From Spirochaeta sp. UBA2779 (GTDB lineage: Bacteria > Spirochaetota > Spirochaetia > DSM-2461): a stretch of DNA of 21,322 bases. The DNA lies in contig DEIH01000078.1 in the NCBI GenBank assembly GCA_002352375.1, positions 1 to 21,322 of the forward strand. The letters run 5' to 3'. Positions 1 to 6,698 of this stretch are shown here, piece after piece. Position 1 is the stretch's first letter, and each line of letters opens with the position of its first letter. Under the pieces are notes generated by a model that was given only the letters and a program-made list of their open reading frames with translations, did not search any database and had not been told where the DNA came from. The position numbers were made by a program, and so were the translations under genes.

Positions 1-84
1 GTAAAAACAGCAGCTCCCGAGCTGGAAAACCGGCCCCTGGAGCTGCAGATTATCAGGTCAATAACAATTGTCGAAAAGGTCTAA
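1..84 (+). CDS. C-terminal tail of an unidentified protein (partial, runs off left edge)
   Basis: Frame 1 of the plus strand is open from the first base to a TAA at 82-84, giving 27 residues that end in RSITIVEKV. The stop shares bases with the TAG of the facing zinc-ribbon gene (81-83), so the two would converge with a 3-4 bp overlap. The same compact convergent arrangement is seen elsewhere in this window at 9841-9844. The fragment is too short to assign to a family. It could also be a chance open frame, because no start codon is in view. Confidence 0.4.
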   Translation, partial: VKTAAPELENRPLELQIIRSITIVEKV

Positions 85-1184
85 CCAGCGTAGGTTTTGT
101 AAAGGTAAATCCCGGCTCCGACGATAATAATCGCGGCCAGTACGGCCAAGGTAATCTTCCCCTTGGACCATGGACGGCCGCCCTGAACTTCTCCGGTGCG
201 GGCATTCACCATGAACTGATAAACCTTATCCTTGAAACGGTATGAACTAATCCACACCGGCAGAAGAATATGTTTGAAAGAAATCTTATCATAAGCGGTA
301 CTCTTCCATTGTATTCTCTGCTCATCCCCGCCGATATGCCTGCGAATAGTCCGGTCGATTTCTGGAGACATTCTCTCTTTGGCTTTTCCAAACCCTTCCT
401 CCAGGCCGATTGAATAACTTTCTACCTGAAAACCTGTGAGATATGATGGGTTGTAGGTTTTAAGCTGATCCAGATCCCAGGGTTCCAACTCGTTAACATA
501 TTTTTCCGTCATATTGTCAGTGGCGTGAATCAGAACATCATCAAAACTGTTGTGAACCTGTCCCTGAGCTCTGTACCACCTGGTATGTCGTACCTGCCGG
601 GTTTTTGTTACAGACTTTCCATCCTCGGTTGTTGTATAAGTTTCGGTGGTGTAATAATACTCTCCCCTCTGACCTTTGTAATCCGTTTCAGTTTCCGAAT
701 CGTAGGTCCAGAAGGGGGAGTAGATACCTTTTAACCCATCGGCCCGGGCAAATTCTTTAAGTTTTTTCGGTGCAAACCAGCGCTTTTTCAGCCATTGGCG
801 GAAGTTGACAGCCGCTTCATCCCTAGTCACTTTGAAGGGCAGTAAGGATTCTGGTTTCAGTACCTTTGAGGAAAGTCCCTGGGCGTTCATTGTCGAACCG
901 CAAAAGGCACATTCCCCGGCGGTCTGGTTTTCTCTCAGTGTTGTCTGGGCACCGCAGACATCACATTTGACTATCAGGGTTTCCACCGTATCATGGTTCT
1001 CTTCATCTTTTTTGAGCTCGGCAAGAACCTTTTCGAAATCCTGTTCTTCAACGACAGCATCTTCAGAACTTTCAATCTCATTTTCTGTCCCGCAGTAGGG
1101 ACAGCTGAGGCTGGATGTTCCGGGTTTGAATTCCAGATCGGCCCCGCATTTTGAGCAGGGTGATGTAATGACATCTGTACTCAT
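81..1184 (-). CDS. Double zinc-ribbon protein with C-terminal membrane anchor (YdjG-like)
   Basis: This 367-residue protein carries two CxxC...CxxC zinc ribbons at its N-terminus: C10/C13 with C28/C31, and C74/C77 with C92/C95. An acidic linker lies between them. A long soluble domain follows, rich in Tyr, Thr and Trp, and a single hydrophobic segment near residues 345-362 could anchor it in the membrane with a short YKTYAG tail. The start ATG has a good AGGAG site six bases upstream. It lies 12 bp downstream of the SPFH gene on the same strand, so the two are probably cotranscribed. In B. subtilis the ydjFGHI operon pairs a zinc-ribbon membrane protein (YdjG) with an SPFH protein (YdjI) that recruit PspA under envelope stress. 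This pair has the same composition. The specific role here is inference; no PspA gene is in the window. Confidence 0.75.
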   Translation of the reverse strand: MSTDVITSPCSKCGADLEFKPGTSSLSCPYCGTENEIESSEDAVVEEQDFEKVLAELKKDEENHDTVETLIVKCDVCGAQTTLRENQTAGECAFCGSTMNAQGLSSKVLKPESLLPFKVTRDEAAVNFRQWLKKRWFAPKKLKEFARADGLKGIYSPFWTYDSETETDYKGQRGEYYYTTETYTTTEDGKSVTKTRQVRHTRWYRAQGQVHNSFDDVLIHATDNMTEKYVNELEPWDLDQLKTYNPSYLTGFQVESYSIGLEEGFGKAKERMSPEIDRTIRRHIGGDEQRIQWKSTAYDKISFKHILLPVWISSYRFKDKVYQFMVNARTGEVQGGRPWSKGKITLAVLAAIIIVGAGIYLYKTYAG

Positions 1185-1196
1185 TATTTTCTCCTA

Positions 1197-2318
1197 TCAG
1201 CTCTGAGTTGGAAGCGGCGGCGGTGTCTGTCCGAAAACAGAAGTGATGGCTTCTCCGGCAGCGGTCCATGCAGCCATACCGTCTTTCCATACAAGGGTTT
1301 CTCTGGTGATTTCCCCAGATGCAGCTTTCTGTTTCAGAGCATTCATATCAAAAGGGCCGGCCTGCTGGCCGTTTACCGCAACAAAGTAGCTTACCGCCTG
1401 GGGAATCGGGGGCGGACCGGCGGGAGGGGTTGCCTGGGCAGGTTGTCCGCCCTGGCTTTGCTGACCGGCTAAGACGCCTCCCATCTGATTGGCCATGGCA
1501 AAACCCATACCCATCCCCATGCCGCCGGCAGCCCCGCCTGAAGGATTTTCTGCAGCGGCTTCCATAGCGTTGGCCGCCTGAAACTGTGTGTACTGATTCA
1601 GATTGCCGATAACACCCATGCTCGATCTCTTATCAAGAGCATCTTCCACCGCCTGGGGCAGAGAAATGTTCTCAACAAGCAGTTTTACCAGTTCCAATCC
1701 GTATTCTCTGAACTCACCGCCCAGTCTGTTCTGCATGAACTCGCCCAGCTCGTTGTAGTTCGAGGCCAGATCCAGTACGGCAATTCCAGATTCACCGAGA
1801 GCATCGGAAAAACGGGATACCACGATGTTACGCAGTTGTCCGGTTACTTCATCCTTGTTGAAATCATCATCAGTACCCACAATCTCTTTGAGAAATATTG
1901 CAGCATCGGTTACCCGGATTGAATAACTGCCGAAAGCCCTGAGTCTGACGGGTCCGAATTCTTTATCCCGAAGCATAATCGGATTCTGAGTTCCCCATTT
2001 TAGATCTGTAAATCGTTTTGTATTAACAAAATAAACTTCGGCTTTAAACGGACTTTCAAAACCGTGCTTCCACCCTTTCAATGTTGAAAGTATGGGAAGA
2101 TTGGCCGTAGTCAGATCGTGCATTCCCGGCATGAATACATCAGCGAGCTGACCTTCGTTGATAAAAACCGCAGCCTGGGATTCCCTGACAGTCAGTTTTG
2201 CTCCGTTTTTAATCTCGTTACCATAGCGTTCAAAACGGTACACCATGGTATCGCTGCTGTTGTCCGTCCATTCAATAACATCAATAAACTCACCCTTGAG
2301 CTTGTCGAAGAGACCCAT
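1197..2318 (-). CDS. SPFH-domain protein with C-terminal GYF_2 domain (YdjI-like)
   Basis: This 373-residue protein starts MGLFDKLKGEFIDVIEW, typical of the YdjI or 'virion core protein' branch of the SPFH (stomatin/prohibitin/flotillin/HflK) superfamily. The SPFH fold covers about residues 25-250. A low-complexity Gly/Met/Ala/Gln/Pro linker follows (about 255-305), and then a GYF_2-like domain with the YF-x3-NGQQAGPF motif and a following KDGMAAW. Many relatives end in a zinc ribbon instead; here the ribbons are on the separate downstream protein. I chose ATG 2318 because AGGGAG lies six bases upstream; an in-frame TTG at 2363 has no such site. The likely role is a membrane-associated scaffold in envelope stress, by family analogy only. 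It is divergent from the quinone reductase gene, with only about 16-34 bp between start codons. Confidence 0.82.
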   Translation of the reverse strand: MGLFDKLKGEFIDVIEWTDNSSDTMVYRFERYGNEIKNGAKLTVRESQAAVFINEGQLADVFMPGMHDLTTANLPILSTLKGWKHGFESPFKAEVYFVNTKRFTDLKWGTQNPIMLRDKEFGPVRLRAFGSYSIRVTDAAIFLKEIVGTDDDFNKDEVTGQLRNIVVSRFSDALGESGIAVLDLASNYNELGEFMQNRLGGEFREYGLELVKLLVENISLPQAVEDALDKRSSMGVIGNLNQYTQFQAANAMEAAAENPSGGAAGGMGMGMGFAMANQMGGVLAGQQSQGGQPAQATPPAGPPPIPQAVSYFVAVNGQQAGPFDMNALKQKAASGEITRETLVWKDGMAAWTAAGEAITSVFGQTPPPLPTQS

Positions 2319-2352
2319 TGTATACTCCCTTAATATGCGTGAAAATGAAATA

Positions 2353-2961
2353 ATGAAGGACAAAACAGCCAGTGTCTACCTTGCCCATCCCTACATGCAG
2401 AGCCTTAATCATGCAATATATTATCGTGTACTGGAAACATTGAATCGAGGGAAAGTAGAAACTTTTTCCCATGATTTGTACAATGAGGGATTCAATCCGC
2501 TTTTAACTGTTGGTGAACTGGGCTTTGATGAATCGAAAGATCCCCTTGTGCTTCAATACGCTGAAGAACTCCTGGAATCAGATTTGCTGATATTTATTCA
2601 TCCCAACTGGTGGGGGCAGCCGCCTGCGATTCTTAAGGGCTGGATAGACAGGGTTATCCGTCCCCCTTATGCCTATGATTATCCTCCGGAGCTTTCTCCG
2701 GGTGATCCTCCGGTGCAGAAGTTAAGCGATAAAGTCGGCATGGTGTTCAACACTTCCAATACTCCTGGGCCAAGGGAGAATTCTTATTTTGGTGACCCCC
2801 TGGAGAATACCTGGAAACAGTGTATCTTCGGTTTTTGCGGCATTCAGATGAGCTACAGGACGATGTTCCGGACGGTAGCCGGGAGCAGTCAGGAAATTCG
2901 CGAGGGTTGGCTTGATGAGGTAGAGGCCGCAGTTGCGGGTGAAATTAATAAGATGCCTTGA
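2353..2961 (+). CDS. NAD(P)H dehydrogenase (quinone), flavodoxin_2 family
   Basis: The 202-residue product matches the NQO1/KefF/MdaB-type flavodoxin-like fold (Flavodoxin_2). These FMN- or FAD-dependent enzymes reduce quinones, or act as ancillary subunits. Diagnostic stretches are the N-terminal YLAHPYMQSLNHAI strand-loop-helix, and the central PNWWGQPPAILKGWIDRV signature of this family. Length is normal. The start is uncertain: ATG 2353 (MKDKTASVYL) and in-frame ATG 2335 are both possible, and neither has a convincing ribosome site. A TATACT at 2321-2326 could be a -10 box that would make the 5' leader extremely short. The 3' end overlaps the facing outer-membrane protein gene by 17 bp. 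It is not obviously tied to the sugar locus. Confidence 0.85.
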   Translation: MKDKTASVYLAHPYMQSLNHAIYYRVLETLNRGKVETFSHDLYNEGFNPLLTVGELGFDESKDPLVLQYAEELLESDLLIFIHPNWWGQPPAILKGWIDRVIRPPYAYDYPPELSPGDPPVQKLSDKVGMVFNTSNTPGPRENSYFGDPLENTWKQCIFGFCGIQMSYRTMFRTVAGSSQEIREGWLDEVEAAVAGEINKMP

Positions 2962-4129
2962 GGGTAAGGAAAAATCCGCCTCCCGGAGCGCTGCCGTTAC
3001 CCGTTACTTCAACTTTATCAAATGCACCCTTGGCATACTTTTCATCCGTACCGATGGCAAGGTTACTGTATCCGGTATACACTTGGAAATAATTGAAGCT
3101 AAGACATACACCGCCCTCGGCTGATGTTCCGGGATTATCAAGTATACCAATGCCTGCTACAGCACCAAAAACTCCGAATATGTCTGTTATCATTGCCTTT
3201 ACATCCAAGCCGAAGTTCATATAGCTGCTGTCTCCGCTATCAGAGAGTATCATGGCATTGCTGCCGGAAAGATTGGCATCTATACCGGACAGTGCCGGGA
3301 TTGTGAAGCCCGCACCCCATTGGGCCTGGAGAATATCAGAGTTATTTCGGTTGTACATCAGGAAGTATTCGGTCATACCGAAACCGAGGATATCAATACC
3401 GGCGAAATCCATAACCAGAGTCCCCCCGATTCCCAGAGTCATGGCTTCACCCGGGTTTGAATCATTGAGCAACCGGTTGTTCCCGAGATTTGAGGATGAG
3501 TCGTAAAAAAGCTGCATTGAGGAACTTGTAAAGCTAATCAACGGTCCCCAGGAACTTCCCCTATGGTCGTTATCCATAAAAAACGAGGTAAATATATCGG
3601 GGTAGCCGCCGGTATTTATATTTTCAAAAGAAACCGGGTTGAATGCTGTTGTGAGGAAAAAACGATGATTCCAGCCAAGGGTTGTACTGAAATTAAATCC
3701 ATCAATGCCCGATGTGGATGATCTTTCAAAGCGGTACTGAGTGAAATCCATAACCAGAAGCTCCTGATGGCTTCCGTAGCCCATGTGCAGGTTCAGGCCG
3801 GCTTGAGGCAGCACATCTGAATCCAGATAAACTTCGGTTCTGTCAAATCCGCTATATACGTCTAACAAACCCGCTTTATAGAGAACCTCCGAAAAATCAA
3901 TCAAAGCGTAAAAAAGAGTGTTTTGATTGAGCGCTATTTCCCCCCGGAAGCTTATCTCGTCAAAAAGATTGCTTACCGTACCGTTATTATCGACTTTCAT
4001 GGTTTCTGTGATATTCATACCGCCGGAGAATGATGGGAAGTTAATATCTACCTGAGCGGAAAGTGACAGAGAGCTGATTAAAAAAAGAATTGAAAAGAAT
4101 AGATTCTTTGGTAAGGAGGTATAGTGCAT
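2945..4129 (-). CDS. Putative outer-membrane beta-barrel protein
   Basis: I do not recognise a named family. The 394-residue product begins with a clear signal peptide (basic LPKN, hydrophobic FFSILFLISSLSL, cleavage likely after SLSA). The rest is rich in alternating polar and aromatic residues, Gly, Asn and Ser, as expected of beta-strands. It ends FLTLKASY, a C-terminal aromatic resembling the BAM recognition signal. I prefer ATG 4129 because it starts the signal peptide; an upstream in-frame TTG at 4165 would add a non-signal leader. The ribosome site is weak. The gene follows a LacI regulator on the same strand with about 42 bp between them, so the two probably form one unit. A porin or outer-membrane uptake role for the locus's substrate is inference from that linkage. 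Confidence 0.65.
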   Translation of the reverse strand: MHYTSLPKNLFFSILFLISSLSLSAQVDINFPSFSGGMNITETMKVDNNGTVSNLFDEISFRGEIALNQNTLFYALIDFSEVLYKAGLLDVYSGFDRTEVYLDSDVLPQAGLNLHMGYGSHQELLVMDFTQYRFERSSTSGIDGFNFSTTLGWNHRFFLTTAFNPVSFENINTGGYPDIFTSFFMDNDHRGSSWGPLISFTSSSMQLFYDSSSNLGNNRLLNDSNPGEAMTLGIGGTLVMDFAGIDILGFGMTEYFLMYNRNNSDILQAQWGAGFTIPALSGIDANLSGSNAMILSDSGDSSYMNFGLDVKAMITDIFGVFGAVAGIGILDNPGTSAEGGVCLSFNYFQVYTGYSNLAIGTDEKYAKGAFDKVEVTGNGSAPGGGFFLTLKASY

Positions 4130-4171
4130 TCCGGCATTATCCGGGGGTTGGGCGACAGAGGTCAATAAAAA

Positions 4172-5230
4172 TCAAGTTTCAGAACAACACTTACGACAGC
4201 TTCCTCTGGATAAAAGCTGCTGTTTCACTTTAAGGACATGCACGGTGTTAAGGCTATTGCTCAATCGATTGTTCAGCATATCCACAGCCAGTCGGCCTAC
4301 ATACTTCATATCAATATGCATTGTTGTGATTTCCGGTATGTAGGGCTTGCTGTAATCAAGAACATCTCCCGGTGCGATAATGGATATATCTCCGGGGATT
4401 GTATATCCGATTCGAGTTAAAGAACTCCAGCTTTGAAGTGCAATTTCATCATCAAGGCAGAAAAGAGCTGTAGGTGGAGAAGAACCTTTCATTAATGTCT
4501 GAAAGTTCCCATCCGGATTCACCGATGATAAACCGGAAGGGCAGGAAATCAAATAATCCTTTTGAATCTCAATTTTTTCTTCCTCCAGCGCTTTGCGGTA
4601 ACCGTAGTAACGGTCGGTTGAGAGTATGGGTAAGTCTTCTCTTGAAGTGTCAACAAAGCCGATTTTTGTATGTCCGAGATTCAGCAGGTGCCGGGTACCT
4701 TCATAGGCACCTTGAAAGTCATCAACACAGATGGAAAAGTATTTATCCTGGTAGTTGTTGTTCAGTATGAGTATTACAGGGATTTCCGCATTTTCAAGTC
4801 TGCTGAAAAGGGAATCATTTCCGAAGTGAATTGAAAAGACGGCCTGGCATTCAAGGTTGATAATTTTTTGATAAATTACCTTATCTTTTTCGTTGTGAGA
4901 AACAGGAATGATAACGGTATTCAAACCGATCTTTTGGAGATCCAGTTCAATTCGGGCTATCATTTCGTTAAGGAAATACCAGATAAAGGTCCATTCTTTA
5001 TCTATCAGCATCAGTAGAGCCACTCTGCCAATTTTACTTTTTCGGGTTGGTTTCCTTATCGGGTGGATGTAGCCCATTCGTTCCGCTGTTTCAAGAACAG
5101 CAGTTGTCGTTTTCTCGGAAATCCTTCCTTTACCAGTAAATACCATTGACGCTGTTGTCGGAGAAACGTTCGCTTCAGCAGCAACATCTTTGAGTTTTGG
5201 AACTGATTTATCTGAATGTTTGTTTATCAT
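4172..5230 (-). CDS. LacI-family transcriptional regulator (paralogue 1)
   Basis: This 352-residue protein has a LacI-type helix-turn-helix at about residues 10-58: PKLKDVAAEANVSPTTASMV, then the hinge-side GRISEKTTTAVLETAERMGY. A periplasmic-binding-protein-like effector domain follows. The start ATG has AGGA about six bases upstream. It is strikingly similar across its whole length to the LacI protein at 9841-10893. They share EDLPIL-x2-DR, CLDD(E/D)IA, the unusual IIAPGDVLDYS, Y-x-P-x-ITTM and the terminal RG(S/T)C. It is divergent from the first URO-D enzyme across a 141-bp control region and upstream of the outer-membrane protein gene. It therefore probably represses one or both in the absence of a sugar-like effector. 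The C-terminal CRKCC cluster is odd and may be fortuitous. Confidence 0.93.
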   Translation of the reverse strand: MINKHSDKSVPKLKDVAAEANVSPTTASMVFTGKGRISEKTTTAVLETAERMGYIHPIRKPTRKSKIGRVALLMLIDKEWTFIWYFLNEMIARIELDLQKIGLNTVIIPVSHNEKDKVIYQKIINLECQAVFSIHFGNDSLFSRLENAEIPVILILNNNYQDKYFSICVDDFQGAYEGTRHLLNLGHTKIGFVDTSREDLPILSTDRYYGYRKALEEEKIEIQKDYLISCPSGLSSVNPDGNFQTLMKGSSPPTALFCLDDEIALQSWSSLTRIGYTIPGDISIIAPGDVLDYSKPYIPEITTMHIDMKYVGRLAVDMLNNRLSNSLNTVHVLKVKQQLLSRGSCRKCCSET

Positions 5231-5264
5231 TACTTGTCCTGTTAAACATATTCTATGTCAATTA

Positions 5265-5278
5265 TGATAAATTTACCA
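5265..5278. promoter_or_regulatory. Candidate LacI-type operator, near-palindrome TGATAAATTTACCA
   Basis: This 14-bp element is symmetric except at one base pair and contains the half-site TGGTAAA on the minus strand. The same half-site occurs in the perfect 18-bp palindrome in front of the paralogous LacI gene (10911-10928) and in the rhaM promoter. It lies between the divergent LacI and URO-D genes and overlaps a possible minus-strand -10 (TATCAT, 5269-5264). Assignment as an operator rests on symmetry, location and the shared half-site only. Confidence 0.45.
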
Positions 5279-5308
5279 GATATATAATGCGAAAATTAAA
5301 AGATAATG

Positions 5309-5336
5309 TTGACCATTTCAGAGAATATGATAGGAT
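5309..5336 (+). promoter_or_regulatory. Candidate sigma-70 promoter of the first URO-D gene
   Basis: TTGACC at 5309-5314 is followed after 16 bp by TAGGAT at 5331-5336, placing the start of transcription near 5343 and leaving a leader of about 29 nt. The 16-bp spacing matches the two better promoters near 10.9-11.0 kb. The -10 is only a 4/6 match, so this is tentative. Confidence 0.4.
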
Positions 5337-5371
5337 AGAACCCTAATAAACCAGTTATGAGGTGTCTTGAA

Positions 5372-6637
5372 ATGAACAAAACCACCAGCTCCAGAGAACG
5401 GGTTCTAGCCGCAATCCGGCATGAAGAGTCGGACAGAGTTCCTATCGATCTGGGGGCAACACCGAGTTCTGGAATTTCCGCCATTGCGTATGAGTCTCTA
5501 AAACGATATATGGGATATCACTCCGGACACACACGAATTTACGATGTCGTTCAGTACCTTGCACAGCCTGAGGACTTTGTTGTTGATGAGCTTGGTGTTG
5601 ATGTTCTTGATATCGGAAGAACTTTCAATACCGAGGATTCTGACTGGTACGATATTACCATGCCCAACGGCCGGAAGGCCCAGTATCCAGTATGGTTCAA
5701 ACCGGAATTACATGAAGATGGATCCTGGAATGCCTATCATGAAGATGGTACCCGAATAGCCACCATGCCCCAGGGAGCACAATTCTTCGACCAGACTTTC
5801 TTCCCCTTTCTCGAGGGATATCCCGATAGCCGCAGCGGTATGGATGAGTTACTCGATGAGGCTATGGATAAAGTTCTCTGGTCTAAACTTGTTCACAGCC
5901 CATGGGATCATGCCGGGGAAGAAGATTTTTGGGCTCAGCTCAGGAACAGAACTCTGGCTTTGAGAGAAAAAACAGACAAAGCCCTGATGGTTGTCTGCGG
6001 CAGCAACCTTTTTGAATGGGGAACTTTTATTCGCCGGATGGATAATTTCCTGATGGACCTTTATCTGGATAAGGATAATGTAAAAATACTGATGGAACTC
6101 CTTATGGAGCGCCATATGAAAACCCTTGAAAAAGTCTGTGAATCTGTGGGAGATATTGTGGATATCCTTCGTTTCGGGGACGATCTGGGAATGGATTCCG
6201 GTCCGTTTATGGGCCTGGATGTGTACAAGGATATTTTTGAGGACCATAGAACCCGATTGTGCAGCTATGTCCATAAGAACAGCAATATGTCGACTTTCCT
6301 TCATTCCTGCGGCTCAGTATACCAATTTATTCCTTCTTTGATTGACTCAGGTATGGATATTATCAATCCGGTTCAAACCAATTGCAGGGATATGGATGCG
6401 GCAAAACTTAAAAAAGAATTTGGTAAAGATATTGTTTTCTGGGGCGGCGGAGTAGATCCGAGGGAAATCCTGAACAGAGGAACTCCTGAAGAAGTAAGAG
6501 CTGATGTAATTCGAAGGCTGGAGGTTTTTGCCCCCGGGGGCGGATTCGTATTTAATAATATTCACAACATCCTGGGGGAGGTTCCTCCGGAAAATATCAC
6601 GGCTATGTTTGATACAGTTAAAGCGTTCCGTTTGTAA
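5372..6637 (+). CDS. URO-D superfamily protein (zinc methyltransferase-like branch)
   Basis: This 421-residue protein belongs to the uroporphyrinogen decarboxylase/MtaA-like superfamily, a TIM barrel used both for porphyrin decarboxylation and for corrinoid or thiol methyl transfer. Visible marks are the N-terminal SRERVLAAIRHEESDRVPID, the HSCG motif (H311, C313) after a strand, and WGGGVDPREIL followed by GGGFVFNNIHNI near the C-terminus. His-x-Cys is a zinc-ligand pattern in MtaA-type enzymes. A Cys in the usual C-terminal ligand position is not evident; C338 is the nearest candidate. It is longer than HemE (about 350 residues) and sits among sugar genes, so haem synthesis is unlikely. I chose ATG 5372 over ATG 5357 because GAGGTG lies about seven bases upstream of it. 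It is divergent from LacI paralogue 1. The substrate is unknown. Confidence 0.85.
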   Translation: MNKTTSSRERVLAAIRHEESDRVPIDLGATPSSGISAIAYESLKRYMGYHSGHTRIYDVVQYLAQPEDFVVDELGVDVLDIGRTFNTEDSDWYDITMPNGRKAQYPVWFKPELHEDGSWNAYHEDGTRIATMPQGAQFFDQTFFPFLEGYPDSRSGMDELLDEAMDKVLWSKLVHSPWDHAGEEDFWAQLRNRTLALREKTDKALMVVCGSNLFEWGTFIRRMDNFLMDLYLDKDNVKILMELLMERHMKTLEKVCESVGDIVDILRFGDDLGMDSGPFMGLDVYKDIFEDHRTRLCSYVHKNSNMSTFLHSCGSVYQFIPSLIDSGMDIINPVQTNCRDMDAAKLKKEFGKDIVFWGGGVDPREILNRGTPEEVRADVIRRLEVFAPGGGFVFNNIHNILGEVPPENITAMFDTVKAFRL

Positions 6638-6698
6638 GTGAACTGCAGAATATTTACGTGTCGACTGGTTTTTTCAGTAGCAGCAGTTCCTGAGGTTT

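Noticed and set aside
4113..4119. Perfect AAGGAGG ribosome-site-like string on the plus strand
   Set aside because: It lies antisense within the signal-peptide region of the outer-membrane protein gene and leads only to a frame of about 14 codons.
5849..6304. 151-codon open frame on the minus strand
   Set aside because: It is a shadow of the first URO-D gene, whose coding frame is clearly supported by family motifs.
5372..6637. Annotation as HemE (haem biosynthesis)
   Set aside because: The protein is longer, carries the HSCG zinc-type motif, and sits in a sugar-transport locus with no other haem gene.
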